Shown one piece after another: positions 9,823-20,638 of a stretch of 64,000 nucleotides of DNA. Every line of letters begins with the position of its first letter. Position 1 is the stretch's first letter. Under the pieces are notes generated by a model. The model ran no database searches, was not told the DNA's origin, and was given only the letters and a program-made list of their open reading frames with translations. The position numbers and the translations under genes were made by a program. The DNA is from Arthrobacter zhaoxinii. Its GTDB lineage: Bacteria > Actinomycetota > Actinomycetes > Actinomycetales > Micrococcaceae. Location: NCBI RefSeq assembly GCF_025244925.1, contig NZ_CP104275.1, forward strand, positions 1,240,001 through 1,304,000, given 5' to 3'.

Positions 9823-10746
9823 ATGATCACACCAGCAGCGGCCGGCGAACGGCTGCGGGCGCAGGACAAAGCGGAAACGCTGATCGAGGCGCTGCCCTGG
9901 ATCCAGCGCTTCGCCGGCACCACCATGGTCATCAAGTACGGCGGCAATGCCATGGTCAATGAAGACCTTCGGCGCGCGTTTGCCGATGACATCGTGTTTC
10001 TCCATCACGCTGGCGTACACCCGGTGGTGGTCCACGGCGGCGGTCCGCAGATCAGCGCCATGCTTGACCGGCTCGGTATTGCTTCAGAATTCCGCGGCGG
10101 GCTGCGGGTGACTACTCCCGAGGCGATGGACGCCGTGCGTATGGTCCTGACCGGCCAGGTGGGCCGCGAGCTCGTGGGGCTCGTTAACGCGCACGGTCCC
10201 TACGCCGTGGGCCTGTCCGGCGAGGACGGCGGCCTGCTGGAGGCCGTGCGGACCGGCGCCGTGGTGGACGGCGTGGAAGTGGACCTGGGCCTGGTCGGGG
10301 AAGTAGTGGGGGTCAACCCCGGTGCGATCCTGGACATCATTGCCGCCGGACGGATCCCGGTGATCAGCACGGTGGCACCTGAGGTGAACGCCGACGGCGG
10401 CACCACCGGACAGGTGCTCAACGTCAACGCGGATACGGCCGCCTCCGCCCTGGCAGTAGCCCTGGGCGCGTCGCGGCTGGTGGTGCTTACGGACGTGGAA
10501 GGCCTCTACGGGGCATGGCCGGATAAATCCTCGCTGATCTCCTCGCTGACCACCGCGGAACTGCGGACCATGCTGCCCGGCCTTGAATCTGGCATGATCC
10601 CCAAGATGCAGGCGTGCCTGGCCGCCGTCGAAGGGGGAGTGGACCGTGCCGCGGTCGTCGACGGCCGGATGGCGCACTCCATGCTGCTGGAAATCTTTAC
10701 CGAAGCCGGGATCGGCACCCAGGTAGTACCGGAGGAACAGCCATGA
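9823..10746 (+). CDS. argB: Acetylglutamate kinase
   Basis: 307-aa amino-acid kinase phosphorylating N-acetylglutamate, normally the arginine-feedback step. Motifs: [13 protein letters not shown] (phosphate and substrate loop), [14 protein letters not shown], and the ATP-binding [10 protein letters not shown]. The Lys in [11 protein letters not shown] is also conserved. The N-terminal helix of about 25 residues ([20 protein letters not shown]) resembles that of arginine-sensitive hexameric forms, so feedback inhibition is likely (inference). ATG 9823 is 13 nt after argJ; the TGA overlaps the argD ATG. Confidence 0.97.
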   Translation: MITPAAAGERLRAQDKAETLIEALPWIQRFAGTTMVIKYGGNAMVNEDLRRAFADDIVFLHHAGVHPVVVHGGGPQISAMLDRLGIASEFRGGLRVTTPEAMDAVRMVLTGQVGRELVGLVNAHGPYAVGLSGEDGGLLEAVRTGAVVDGVEVDLGLVGEVVGVNPGAILDIIAAGRIPVISTVAPEVNADGGTTGQVLNVNADTAASALAVALGASRLVVLTDVEGLYGAWPDKSSLISSLTTAELRTMLPGLESGMIPKMQACLAAVEGGVDRAAVVDGRMAHSMLLEIFTEAGIGTQVVPEEQP

Positions 10747-12023
10747 GTAACCAGGAACCCCAGGGCACGCCGCCCGGCGCCGCAGCAGGGGCCCAGCAGG
10801 CCTGGCTGGACCGCTACGACTCGTCCCTGATGGGCGTCTTCGGCGCTCCGCAGCGGGCGCTCGTGAGCGGCAGCGGCTGCTACGTGGAGGACGCCGACGG
10901 AAAGCAGTACCTCGATTTGCTGGGCGGCATTGCGGTCAACTCGCTGGGCCACGCACATCCGGCGCTCGTAGCGGCGGTGTCCGATCAGCTCGCCACCCTC
11001 GGCCATGTCTCCAACTTTTTCACCAGCCCAGTGCAGGTGCAGCTCGCCGAACGCCTGCTTTCGCTCGCCGGCGCCCCGCAGGGGTCGAAGGTGTTCTTCG
11101 CGAACTCCGGTGCCGAGGCCAACGAGGCTGCTTTCAAGCTGGCCCGGCGGAATTCCGATCCCGCTGCCGGCCGTACCCGCATCCTGGCACTCGAGGGAGC
11201 GTTCCATGGCCGGACCATGGGAGCGCTGGCGCTCACGGCCAAGCCTGCCTACCGGGAGCCGTTCGAGCCGCTGCCCGCCGGCGTGGAGCACCTTCCGTTC
11301 GGTGACGTCGATGCGCTGCTGGCGGCCGTCGACGAAACCGTGGCCGCCGTCTTCCTGGAACCCATCCAGGGCGAGGCCGGTGTGCGGCCCCTGCCCGAGG
11401 GCTACCTCCGCGCCGCCCGCGATGCCACCCGCGCTGCGGGAGCACTGCTGGTCATTGACGAAGTGCAGACCGGGATTGGCCGCACGGGCAAATGGTTCGC
11501 TTCCGAAGGCGTTCTTCCGGACGCCATGACCCTGGCCAAGGGGCTGGGCGGCGGATTCCCGGTCGGTGCGCTGCTGACCTTCGGTGAAACGGCGTCCACC
11601 CTGCTGGCCGCCGGGATGCACGGCACAACCTTCGGCGGCAATCCCGTTGCCGCCGCTGCGGCCCTGGCCACCCTCTCGGTGCTGGAATCCTCCGAAGTGC
11701 TGGCCAATGTGCGTACCACCGGGGAATACCTGCGCCGGGAACTGGCGGCCATGGAGTCCGTGGCCGAGGTGCGGGGCGAAGGCTTCCTCATCGGCATCGA
11801 CCTCGACGACGACGTTGCTCCGGCAGCGGTCGCGGCTGCACTGGACGCCGGCTTCATCATCAACAGCACCGGCCCGGCAACGCTGCGGCTGGCTCCTCCG
11901 CTGATCCTCACCGCAGAACAGGCCGGGAGCTTCCTGGATGCACTGCCGGGCATCCTGGGTGCGGCCCGGGCCTCATCAGCAGCACCCGCTTTCTCCAGCA
12001 CAACCACTGAAGGAAAACCATGA
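10743..12023 (+). CDS. argD: Acetylornithine aminotransferase
   Basis: 426-aa class III PLP-dependent transaminase making N-acetylornithine from the semialdehyde and glutamate. Seen: [33 protein letters not shown] (PLP phosphate site), [15 protein letters not shown], and the Schiff-base lysine in [14 protein letters not shown]. Start ATG 10743 overlaps the argB stop (ATGA) and begins MSNQEPQG; the open frame extends upstream only inside argB. Some homologues also act on succinyl-diaminopimelate. The C-terminal 20 residues are Ser/Ala-rich. Confidence 0.96.
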   Translation: MSNQEPQGTPPGAAAGAQQAWLDRYDSSLMGVFGAPQRALVSGSGCYVEDADGKQYLDLLGGIAVNSLGHAHPALVAAVSDQLATLGHVSNFFTSPVQVQLAERLLSLAGAPQGSKVFFANSGAEANEAAFKLARRNSDPAAGRTRILALEGAFHGRTMGALALTAKPAYREPFEPLPAGVEHLPFGDVDALLAAVDETVAAVFLEPIQGEAGVRPLPEGYLRAARDATRAAGALLVIDEVQTGIGRTGKWFASEGVLPDAMTLAKGLGGGFPVGALLTFGETASTLLAAGMHGTTFGGNPVAAAAALATLSVLESSEVLANVRTTGEYLRRELAAMESVAEVRGEGFLIGIDLDDDVAPAAVAAALDAGFIINSTGPATLRLAPPLILTAEQAGSFLDALPGILGAARASSAAPAFSSTTTEGKP

Positions 12024-12985
12024 CCCGTCATTTCCTGGTCGACACCGACCTCACGCAGGCGGAGCAGGCCGAAGTCCTGGATCTGGCCGATGCCCTGAAG
12101 AAGGACCGCTACAAACACCAGCCGTTCGCCGGCGAATCGACCGGCCGCAAGACCGTCGCGGTCATTTTCGACAAGACCTCCACCCGGACCCGGGTGTCCT
12201 TTGCCGCCGGCATTTCGGACCTGGGCGGCGTCCCGCTGATCATCGGTGCGGGGGAGTCCCAGCTGGGACACAAGGAGAGCGTCGCGGACACCACCAAGGT
12301 GCTCGAACGCATGGTCTCCACCATTGTCTGGCGGACCTACGCGCAGTCCGGCCTGGAGGAAATGGCAGCGAACTCCTCGGTGCCGGTCATCAACGCACTG
12401 TCCGACGACTACCACCCCTGCCAGCTCCTCGCGGATCTTATGACCATCCGCGAGCACAAGGGCACGCTCGCCGGCCTCACCCTCGCCTACCTCGGCGACT
12501 GCGCCAACAACATGGCCAACTCCTACCTGCTCGCCGGCGTCACCGCAGGCATGCACGTCCGGGTTGCCGGCCCGCTGGGCTACCTCCCTGAGCCGCGGAT
12601 AGTGGACGCCGCTGCCGCCCGGGCCGAAGAGACCGGCGGCTCCGTCACCATCACGACCGACGCCGTCGAAGCCCTGGCCGGGGCCGACGTCGTCGCCACC
12701 GATACCTGGGTGTCCATGGGGCAGGAAGCCGAAAAGGCCGCCCGGCAGGAGCTGTTCCGCAGCTACGCCGTGGACGCCGACGCCATGGCGTCGGCCGCGG
12801 ACGACGCCGTCGTCCTTCACTGCCTGCCCGCCTACCGCGGCTACGAAATCTCCGCCGACGTGCTTGACGGACCGCAGTCCGTGGTGTGGGACGAAGCCGA
12901 GAACCGCCTGCACGCCCAGAAAGCCCTGATGGTCTGGCTCATGGCGCAGTCCGGCCTCACCGGGATTCCGGAGGCCCGGTCATGA
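12020..12985 (+). CDS. argF: Ornithine carbamoyltransferase
   Basis: 321 aa; forms citrulline from ornithine and carbamoyl phosphate in the cytoplasm. The carbamoyl-phosphate loop is [10 protein letters not shown], followed by [10 protein letters not shown]; the HPCQ region reads [10 protein letters not shown]. The ornithine-side motif is HCLPAYRG. Length is normal for the family. Starts on the argD stop (ATGA) and ends on the argR start (ATGA), so translation is coupled through the whole middle of the operon. Confidence 0.97.
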   Translation: MTRHFLVDTDLTQAEQAEVLDLADALKKDRYKHQPFAGESTGRKTVAVIFDKTSTRTRVSFAAGISDLGGVPLIIGAGESQLGHKESVADTTKVLERMVSTIVWRTYAQSGLEEMAANSSVPVINALSDDYHPCQLLADLMTIREHKGTLAGLTLAYLGDCANNMANSYLLAGVTAGMHVRVAGPLGYLPEPRIVDAAAARAEETGGSVTITTDAVEALAGADVVATDTWVSMGQEAEKAARQELFRSYAVDADAMASAADDAVVLHCLPAYRGYEISADVLDGPQSVVWDEAENRLHAQKALMVWLMAQSGLTGIPEARS

Positions 12986-13518
12986 CCATGCCGGCGACAA
13001 AGACCGCCCGCCAGGCGCGCATCCGCACCCTGCTGACCGGCCTGTCCATCCGTTCCCAGGCAGAACTTGCCGCACTGCTGGCCGACGACGGCGTGCAGGT
13101 GACGCAGGCGACGCTCTCCCGCGACCTGGTGGAACTGGGAGCGGTGCGCATGCGCGGCAAGGACGGTGCCCTGGTGTACGCCGTTCCGTCCGAGGGTGGG
13201 GAGCGGGCGCCCAAATCAGGCGTCACCCAGGAAGTCCTCGACGCCCGGCTGGCCCGGCTCTGCGGAGAACTGCTGGTCACCGCCGAAGCTTCGGCGAATA
13301 TCGTGGTGCTGCGGACTCCGCCCGGAGCCGCGAATTTCCTGGCGCTGGCGATCGACCATTCCATCCTGCCGTCCGTGCTGGGCACCATTGCCGGTGACGA
13401 CACCGTCATGATGGTGACGCGGGACCCCGAGGGCGGGCCAGACCTGGCCGCCCGCTTCCTGCGCATCGCCGACGAAGCCAGCAACAACGGCTCCGCGCCC
13501 GAGAGCCGGATCCTGTAA
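12982..13518 (+). CDS. argR: Arginine repressor
   Basis: 178 aa. N-terminal winged helix (residues about 8-75: [35 protein letters not shown]) and C-terminal hexamerisation/arginine-binding domain ([32 protein letters not shown]). With bound arginine it represses arg genes through ARG boxes, so the repeats before argC are its probable target and the operon is autoregulated. Start ATG 12982 overlaps the argF stop; the longer frame is shadow. Confidence 0.96.
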   Translation: MTMPATKTARQARIRTLLTGLSIRSQAELAALLADDGVQVTQATLSRDLVELGAVRMRGKDGALVYAVPSEGGERAPKSGVTQEVLDARLARLCGELLVTAEASANIVVLRTPPGAANFLALAIDHSILPSVLGTIAGDDTVMMVTRDPEGGPDLAARFLRIADEASNNGSAPESRIL

Positions 13519-13520
13519 CC

Positions 13521-13590
13521 GAAGGTCCGCTGAGCAGCGGACCTTCCACCAACTTTCATCCTGAACCAACCAGCGGCCCGTAAGGGCCGC
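13521..13590 (+). terminator. Two hairpins in the argR-argG gap
   Basis: The first hairpin is a perfect 11-bp stem (13521-13531 with 13536-13546) with a GAGC loop; the second is a 7-bp stem (13573-13579 with 13584-13590). Neither has a T tail. They may reduce read-through or stabilise the argG mRNA end. The gap of 97 bp is by far the largest in the cluster. Confidence 0.5.
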
Positions 13591-13615
13591 AACCAATGCA
13601 AGAGGAGCAAAACCT

Positions 13616-16286
<2,671 letters not shown>

Positions 16287-16304
16287 TTCTGCCCGACCTG
16301 ATGG

Positions 16305-16335
16305 CGGACCCCGTGGAGAGCCTCTGCGGGGTCCG
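16305..16335 (+). terminator. Terminator of the arg cluster
   Basis: Perfect 9-bp stem CGGACCCCG/CGGGGTCCG (16305-16313 with 16327-16335), followed by TTCTATTT, 18 nt after the argH stop. Confidence 0.8.
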
Positions 16336-16402
16336 TTCTATTTGGTGCCGGGGTCCGGGACAGGTGGAGCAGCGGCACCGGCATCCAGCTACGCTGGGCG
16401 GC

Positions 16403-16924
16403 ATGAGTGATTCCTTCCGGGCCCGGCTGCGCGCCCTGCCGGACTTTCCCGAGGACCTTCCCGACTTCGATCCGGCCGCGGCACCGCGTGATCCCGCCGA
16501 GCTTTTCCGACAGTGGCTTTCCGATGCCCTGGCCGCCGGGGTGCGGCAGCCGCATGCGTTCTCCCTTGCGACCGCGGACGGAGACGGGCATGTTTCCTCG
16601 CGGATGCTCATCCTCAAGGACATCGACGACGACGGCGGCTGGCAGTTCGCCACGGCCCGCACCTCGCGAAAAGGCGGGGAACTGGACGGAAACCCGAACG
16701 CAGCAATGAACTTTTATTGGCCGGAACGTGGCCGGCAGATCCGGGTGGCCGGGGCCGTGGCGCAGCTGTCCGCCGAAGCGTCGGCTGCCGACTGGGACGC
16801 CAGGCCGGCCACGGACGGGAGCTCGAACCCGCAATGGCAGCTCTACGCACTGAAACCGCGGGAGATCGAATTCTGGCAGGCCCGGGCAGACCGGCACCAC
16901 ATCCGGCATCGGATGGTGTTCTGA
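16403..16924 (+). CDS. Pyridoxamine 5'-phosphate oxidase family protein (PdxH-like)
   Basis: 173-aa FMN-dependent split-barrel protein: PHAFSLATADGDGHVSSRML, NAAMNFYWPERGRQIRVAG and the C-terminal EFWQARADRHHIRHR. These match PdxH, which oxidises PNP/PMP to PLP, but the protein is shorter than the usual 210-220 aa and the C-terminus is IRHRMVF rather than the common RLxP ending, so the substrate could differ. ATG 16403 has TACGCT (16390-16395) 7 nt upstream, predicting a leaderless message. Transcribed alone after the arg terminator. Confidence 0.8.
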   Translation: MSDSFRARLRALPDFPEDLPDFDPAAAPRDPAELFRQWLSDALAAGVRQPHAFSLATADGDGHVSSRMLILKDIDDDGGWQFATARTSRKGGELDGNPNAAMNFYWPERGRQIRVAGAVAQLSAEASAADWDARPATDGSSNPQWQLYALKPREIEFWQARADRHHIRHRMVF

Positions 16925-17123
16925 AACTCAGCCAGCTTCGAGCCTGCTTTTTCCATACCCCAAGACTTTCAGCCGGCACCGACATTTCCGGCCCGAAAAC
17001 CTGCTCGATCACGCCGCACCCGGCACCCCCGAATACCCGTCTTTTCGGTTCGACTACCTACCCGCCCCTCCCTGCGGCGCCCCCGCCGAAGCTACCCTTG
17101 GAAGAACCCCAGGAGGACACGCC

Positions 17124-17981
17124 ATGACCGAGTCCAGCCCCCTTGAAACGCCGGTTCCCACCGGAAGAATCGAGCGCCGCCCGGACGGGTACAGCCTGGT
17201 CTTTGAGCGCCGTTTCGATTTCCCCGCGGGCCACATCTGGGAGGTGCTGACCAACGGGGACAAGGTGGCCCAGTGGCTCGGCATGGTGAGTCCCGGCTGG
17301 CAGCTCGGCAAGGAATACCGGCTGGACATGGGCACCGCGGAGGTCACCGGAACCGTGCTGCAGATGAGCCCCGGACTTAGCCTGCAGTTCACCTGGGAGG
17401 ACCCGCTGGGGGACGAATCCGTTCTCGACTGGCAGGTGCTGGAAACCCCCGACGGTTCGTTGCTGCAGCTCCGCACCCACGAGGAAAGCGCGGATTTCCT
17501 CACCGAAGGCGCCGCCGGGTGGCAGGGGATCCTGGACGTGTTCGACGACGTCGCGTCAGGCAGGGAACCTGCCCGCACATCCATGGACCAGTGGCAGGCC
17601 CTCCGCGACGCTTACGCCGAGGAATTCGATGTCTCGCCCACCATGGGCCGCGTGGATGCTGCCGGGATCGTCTTCGAACGCTGGTTCAACGCCGCCGCCG
17701 GCGATGTCGGCAGCGCACTGGACCGGGCGACGTCGGACCTCGGCATCGGCGCGGAGGCCTCCGTCGACATTACGGACGACGCCGGCCGTACCCGCGTCGT
17801 CGTCCGGCAGCCGCTGAGCGGTGGAACCGGCGGATCAGACGCGGCGTCCGCCCTTCTCGCCACCTGGCACGAGGCCCTGGACGCAGCCGGAGACCACCTT
17901 GCAGGCAATCCCTGGCATCCCAGCTCCCGGAGGCGGGCTGCCCTGAAGGAGTTCTACGGGGCGTCAGCCGGAAACAGCTGA
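17124..17981 (+). CDS. SRPBCC/AHSA1-domain protein with C-terminal extension
   Basis: 285 aa. Residues about 10-140 form an SRPBCC fold of the AHSA1/START type (RRFDFPAGHIWEVLTNGDK, WLGMVSPGWQLG, VTGTVLQMSPG). Members bind hydrophobic ligands or act as co-chaperone-like proteins. Residues 155-285 look like a second diverged domain (ERWFNAAAGDVGSALDRATS, RVVVRQPLSGG) that I cannot name. ATG 17124 has a good AGGAGG site; a TACCCT -10-like hexamer lies at about 17092. No clear functional link to its neighbours. Confidence 0.7.
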   Translation: MTESSPLETPVPTGRIERRPDGYSLVFERRFDFPAGHIWEVLTNGDKVAQWLGMVSPGWQLGKEYRLDMGTAEVTGTVLQMSPGLSLQFTWEDPLGDESVLDWQVLETPDGSLLQLRTHEESADFLTEGAAGWQGILDVFDDVASGREPARTSMDQWQALRDAYAEEFDVSPTMGRVDAAGIVFERWFNAAAGDVGSALDRATSDLGIGAEASVDITDDAGRTRVVVRQPLSGGTGGSDAASALLATWHEALDAAGDHLAGNPWHPSSRRRAALKEFYGASAGNS

Positions 17982-18028
17982 GCAGCACCCCGGAAAACGT
18001 CCCCGCCGAAGCTTGCTACCGTCGAAGT

Positions 18029-18682
18029 ATGGCTTTTGCGAGTGAACGAGAACGTCTTGCCGTCCCTGCCACCTCCGCGGCACCCCAGCTGTTGGGCGCG
18101 GTCCTGACCCACGACGTCGACGGCGAACGCGTCAGTGTGCGGATCACCGAGGTGGAGGCCTACATGGGTGACGCCGATCCCGGCTCCCACGCGTTCCGCG
18201 GCCAGACCGCGCGGAACGCCACCATGTTCGGCCCGGCGGGGCACCTGTACGTGTACTTCACCTACGGCATGCATTACTGCGCCAACATCGTCTGCGGAAC
18301 GGAAGGCGATGCCACCGGGCTGCTGCTGCGGGCGGGCGAGATCGTCGAGGGGGCCGATATCGCGGCGGTGCGGCGGGGAAACCCGCGCAACCCGCTCGAC
18401 CTGGCGCGTGGCCCGGCACGGCTCGCCCAGGCCCTGGGCATTTCCCGGCCGCTGGACGGAGCGGATGTGTTTGCGCACCCCCTGCAGCTTGCATTGCCCG
18501 CCGAACCGGTGAGCCGGGAACTCCTGTCAACCGGACCGCGAGTGGGAGTCAGCGGCCCCGGCGGCTCGGACGAATATCCGTGGCGGTATTGGCTCACAGG
18601 TGACCCGACTGTGTCCAAGTACCGTCCCGCCCAGCCGCGCAGGCAACCGGCGTCCGCGGGAGCCACGGCTCTGCGGCCGTGA
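18029..18682 (+). CDS. mpg: 3-methyladenine DNA glycosylase (AAG/MPG family)
   Basis: 217 aa; removes alkylated purines in base-excision repair. Family motifs: AAPQLLGAVLTHD, ITEVEAYMGDADPGSHAFRG, and YVYFTYGMHYCANIVCG with the catalytic region, then LLLRAGEIV, NPLDLARGPARL and the final YWLTGDPTVSKYR. In M. tuberculosis mpg also lies next to tyrS. Start set at ATG 18029 because TACCGT (18017-18022) is exactly 6 nt upstream (leaderless); the much longer frame upstream overlaps the SRPBCC gene and is shadow. Confidence 0.92.
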   Translation: MAFASERERLAVPATSAAPQLLGAVLTHDVDGERVSVRITEVEAYMGDADPGSHAFRGQTARNATMFGPAGHLYVYFTYGMHYCANIVCGTEGDATGLLLRAGEIVEGADIAAVRRGNPRNPLDLARGPARLAQALGISRPLDGADVFAHPLQLALPAEPVSRELLSTGPRVGVSGPGGSDEYPWRYWLTGDPTVSKYRPAQPRRQPASAGATALRP

Positions 18683-18684
18683 AA

Positions 18685-18725
18685 CACAGAACGGCGCCCC
18701 GGGAAACCCGGAACGCCGTTCTGTG
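18685..18725. terminator. Bidirectional terminator between mpg and the aldo/keto reductase
   Basis: Perfect 12-bp stem (18685-18696 with 18714-18725) with an inner CCGGG/CCCGG hairpin, between convergent genes. T tracts are short on both sides. Confidence 0.75.
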
Positions 18726-18734
18726 AAGCTGCCG

Positions 18735-19727
18735 CTAGGAGCGCGGAAGCGGAGCCTGCGCGGAAATGAGCTTCTTTTCCAGCAGTTCGTCCCAGAACGC
18801 ACCCGGGATCTCGGCCTTCATCGCCGCGACATCCTCTGCGACGCGTCCGGGCCGGCTGGAGCCCGGGATGACCGCAGCCACGGCGGGGTGAGCGGCGGAG
18901 AACTGCAGGGCAGCTGCCTTCAGGCTCACATCGTGCCGGGAGGCGACCGAGGTCAGCTCGGTGATCCGGGCCTGGACCTGCGGAGGAATCTCTCCGTAGT
19001 CGAACGTGTCGCCGCCCAGCAGGGCACCGGAGTTGAACGGACCGCCGACGACGATACCTACGCCCTTTTCCTGCGCCATAGGCATCATGCGCTGCAGGGC
19101 ACGCTCGTGCTGCAGCAGCGTGTACTGAGTGGCGGACAGGCTCATGGTCGGAGCCGCCTCGTCCATGTCCATGGCCAGCTCGATGGGTTCGGTGGTGTTG
19201 ACGCCGAGGCCCCAGCCGTTGATGACGCCCTCATCCTGCAGGCGGGCGAGTACCCGGAACGCACCGGTCCGCGCCTCGTCGAACTTGGAGATCCACTCGT
19301 CGCCGAGGAAGTCGCGGGACGTGTCGTGGATGAACACGAAGTCCAAACGGTCCGTCTTGAGCCGGTTCAGGCTCTCCTCGATGGACCGCAGAGTGGCGTC
19401 CGTGGTGTAATCCGTGGCGATCTTGTTCGAACGCCCGTGGGTGAAGAGGCCGGAGCCCTTGTCTTCTTCCTCGTCCAGGATCAGCCGTCCCACTTTGGTG
19501 CTGAGCACGTACTCGTCGCGGTTGTGCTGTGAGAGCACCTCGCCCAAACGGGATTCCGCCAGGCCGGCGCCGTAGAAGGGAGCGGTGTCGAAGTAACGGA
19601 TCCCTTCGTTCCAGGCCGCCTCGACCGTTGCCAGCGCCTCATCCTCCGGGATGTTCCGGAACATGTTTCCCAGCGGGGCCGTGCCGAATCCGATCTTGTT
19701 CTTGAGCACTTCGTGCAGGTTCGCCAT
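18735..19727 (-). CDS. Aldo/keto reductase (D-threo-aldose 1-dehydrogenase-like)
   Basis: 330-aa NAD(P)-dependent oxidoreductase with the AKR TIM barrel. IGFGTAPLGNMFR and YFDTAPFYGAGLAESRLG carry the catalytic Asp and Tyr; the lysine is in VLSTKVGRL and the His is in DFVFIHDTSRD. The GLAESRLG form with these insertions resembles the L-fucose/D-threo-aldose dehydrogenase group, so a sugar substrate is plausible. ATG 19727 has AAGGA about 10 nt upstream; the upstream extension lacks one. Divergent from apt. Confidence 0.85.
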   Translation of the reverse strand: MANLHEVLKNKIGFGTAPLGNMFRNIPEDEALATVEAAWNEGIRYFDTAPFYGAGLAESRLGEVLSQHNRDEYVLSTKVGRLILDEEEDKGSGLFTHGRSNKIATDYTTDATLRSIEESLNRLKTDRLDFVFIHDTSRDFLGDEWISKFDEARTGAFRVLARLQDEGVINGWGLGVNTTEPIELAMDMDEAAPTMSLSATQYTLLQHERALQRMMPMAQEKGVGIVVGGPFNSGALLGGDTFDYGEIPPQVQARITELTSVASRHDVSLKAAALQFSAAHPAVAAVIPGSSRPGRVAEDVAAMKAEIPGAFWDELLEKKLISAQAPLPRS

Positions 19728-19931
19728 TCGTTGAAATCCTTGACTGTTGGTGCGGTAAATTCCGGGTCCTTCGGAGGGGCCCGGAAGGTGCAAACCGGCG
19801 TCCGCTGCCCTTTATTCCTCCCACTGGTTCTCCACCGGCCGGTTCCCGCGGTGCAGGCACCCGGCGAGACAAGCCCCACAGCCGGGCGTACGGCCCGGGC
19901 GCGGACCGGGCGGAACGGGTAAGGTGGACGG

Positions 19932-20486
19932 GTGAAAGATGCCCCGGCAGAACCGGATAACCACGAGTCCATTGAACAAACCATCGAACGCCTGGGCGCT
20001 GTCATCCCCGATTACCCCAAGCCCGGTATCGTCTTCCGGGACCTGACCCCGGTCTTCGCAGACGGGCCCGCCCTCCGCGGCGTCGTGGATGCACTGATTG
20101 CCCCGTTTGAGGGACAGTTCGACTTCGTCGCAGGAGTGGAAGCCCGGGGCTTCCTCCTCGCCGCCGCCGCGGCCTACGCGTCCGGCAAGGGCGTCATCAC
20201 CGTACGCAAACCCGGCAAGCTGCCCCGCGAAGTGTTCTCTGAGAGCTACTCCATGGAATACGGCGACAGCACCCTCGAACTGCACCGGGACGACATGCCC
20301 GTGGGCTCGCGCGTCCTGATTCTCGACGACGTCCTGGCTACCGGCGGAACCCTTGGCGCTGCTGCCCGCCTGATCCGCAAGGCCGGCGCTGAAGTTGCCG
20401 GATTCGGCGTCGTGCTGGAACTGGGCGACCTCGGCGGCCGGGACCGCCTCGGCGACACCCCCGTCACCGCGCTGATCCGTTACTAG
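19932..20486 (+). CDS. apt: Adenine phosphoribosyltransferase
   Basis: 184 aa; salvages adenine to AMP using PRPP. Starts its domain with IPDYPKPGIVFRDLTPVFAD; the PRPP loop is VLILDDVLATGGTL, with GVEARGFLLAAA before it. Starts at GTG 19932 with TAAGGT (19920-19925) exactly 6 nt upstream, a predicted leaderless transcript. In many actinobacteria apt sits near relA; here it stands alone between an aldo/keto reductase and a HelD gene. Confidence 0.95.
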   Translation: MKDAPAEPDNHESIEQTIERLGAVIPDYPKPGIVFRDLTPVFADGPALRGVVDALIAPFEGQFDFVAGVEARGFLLAAAAAYASGKGVITVRKPGKLPREVFSESYSMEYGDSTLELHRDDMPVGSRVLILDDVLATGGTLGAAARLIRKAGAEVAGFGVVLELGDLGGRDRLGDTPVTALIRY

Positions 20487-20489
20487 GGT

Positions 20490-20510
20490 CCGTCCCTTTC
20501 AAAGGGACGG
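20490..20510 (+). terminator. Hairpin after apt
   Basis: Inverted repeat CCGTCCC(TTTCAAA)GGGACGG starting 4 nt after the stop; 7-bp stem, no T tail, so a weak terminator. Confidence 0.5.
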
Positions 20511-20599
20511 TGCCGGATGGTGTGCGACACGCTCATCACAGGCAGCAGCTGAGAGATAAACCGCATACATTAGTGACCTGCAAAAGTCCAAATGCACTG

Positions 20600-20638
20600 T
20601 AAGATTGACGCTCTGCCTTTGCGAGAGGGAACTCGAAC
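20600..20638 (+). promoter_or_regulatory. Promoter and ribosome site of the helD-type gene
   Basis: TAAGAT at 20600-20605 is a good -10 element; the -35 is poor (CTGCAA-like at about 20578). The leader would be about 28 nt with GAGAGGGA before the ATG at 20639. I looked for the 19-bp rifamycin-associated element known upstream of some helR genes and did not see it. Confidence 0.45.

Noticed and set aside
8595..9992. 465-codon minus-strand frame opposite argJ
   Set aside because: Antisense shadow; the low-complexity end just mirrors the argJ Thr/Gly repeats.
11402..12913. 503-codon minus-strand frame opposite argD and argF
   Set aside because: Antisense shadow in high-GC coding DNA; both plus-strand genes are certain.
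16301..16402. Upstream extension of the PNPOx gene
   Set aside because: It would run through the arg terminator hairpin and lacks a ribosome site.
20487..20638. Rifamycin-associated element upstream of the HelD gene
   Set aside because: No inverted repeat resembling the known 19-bp element was found in this gap.
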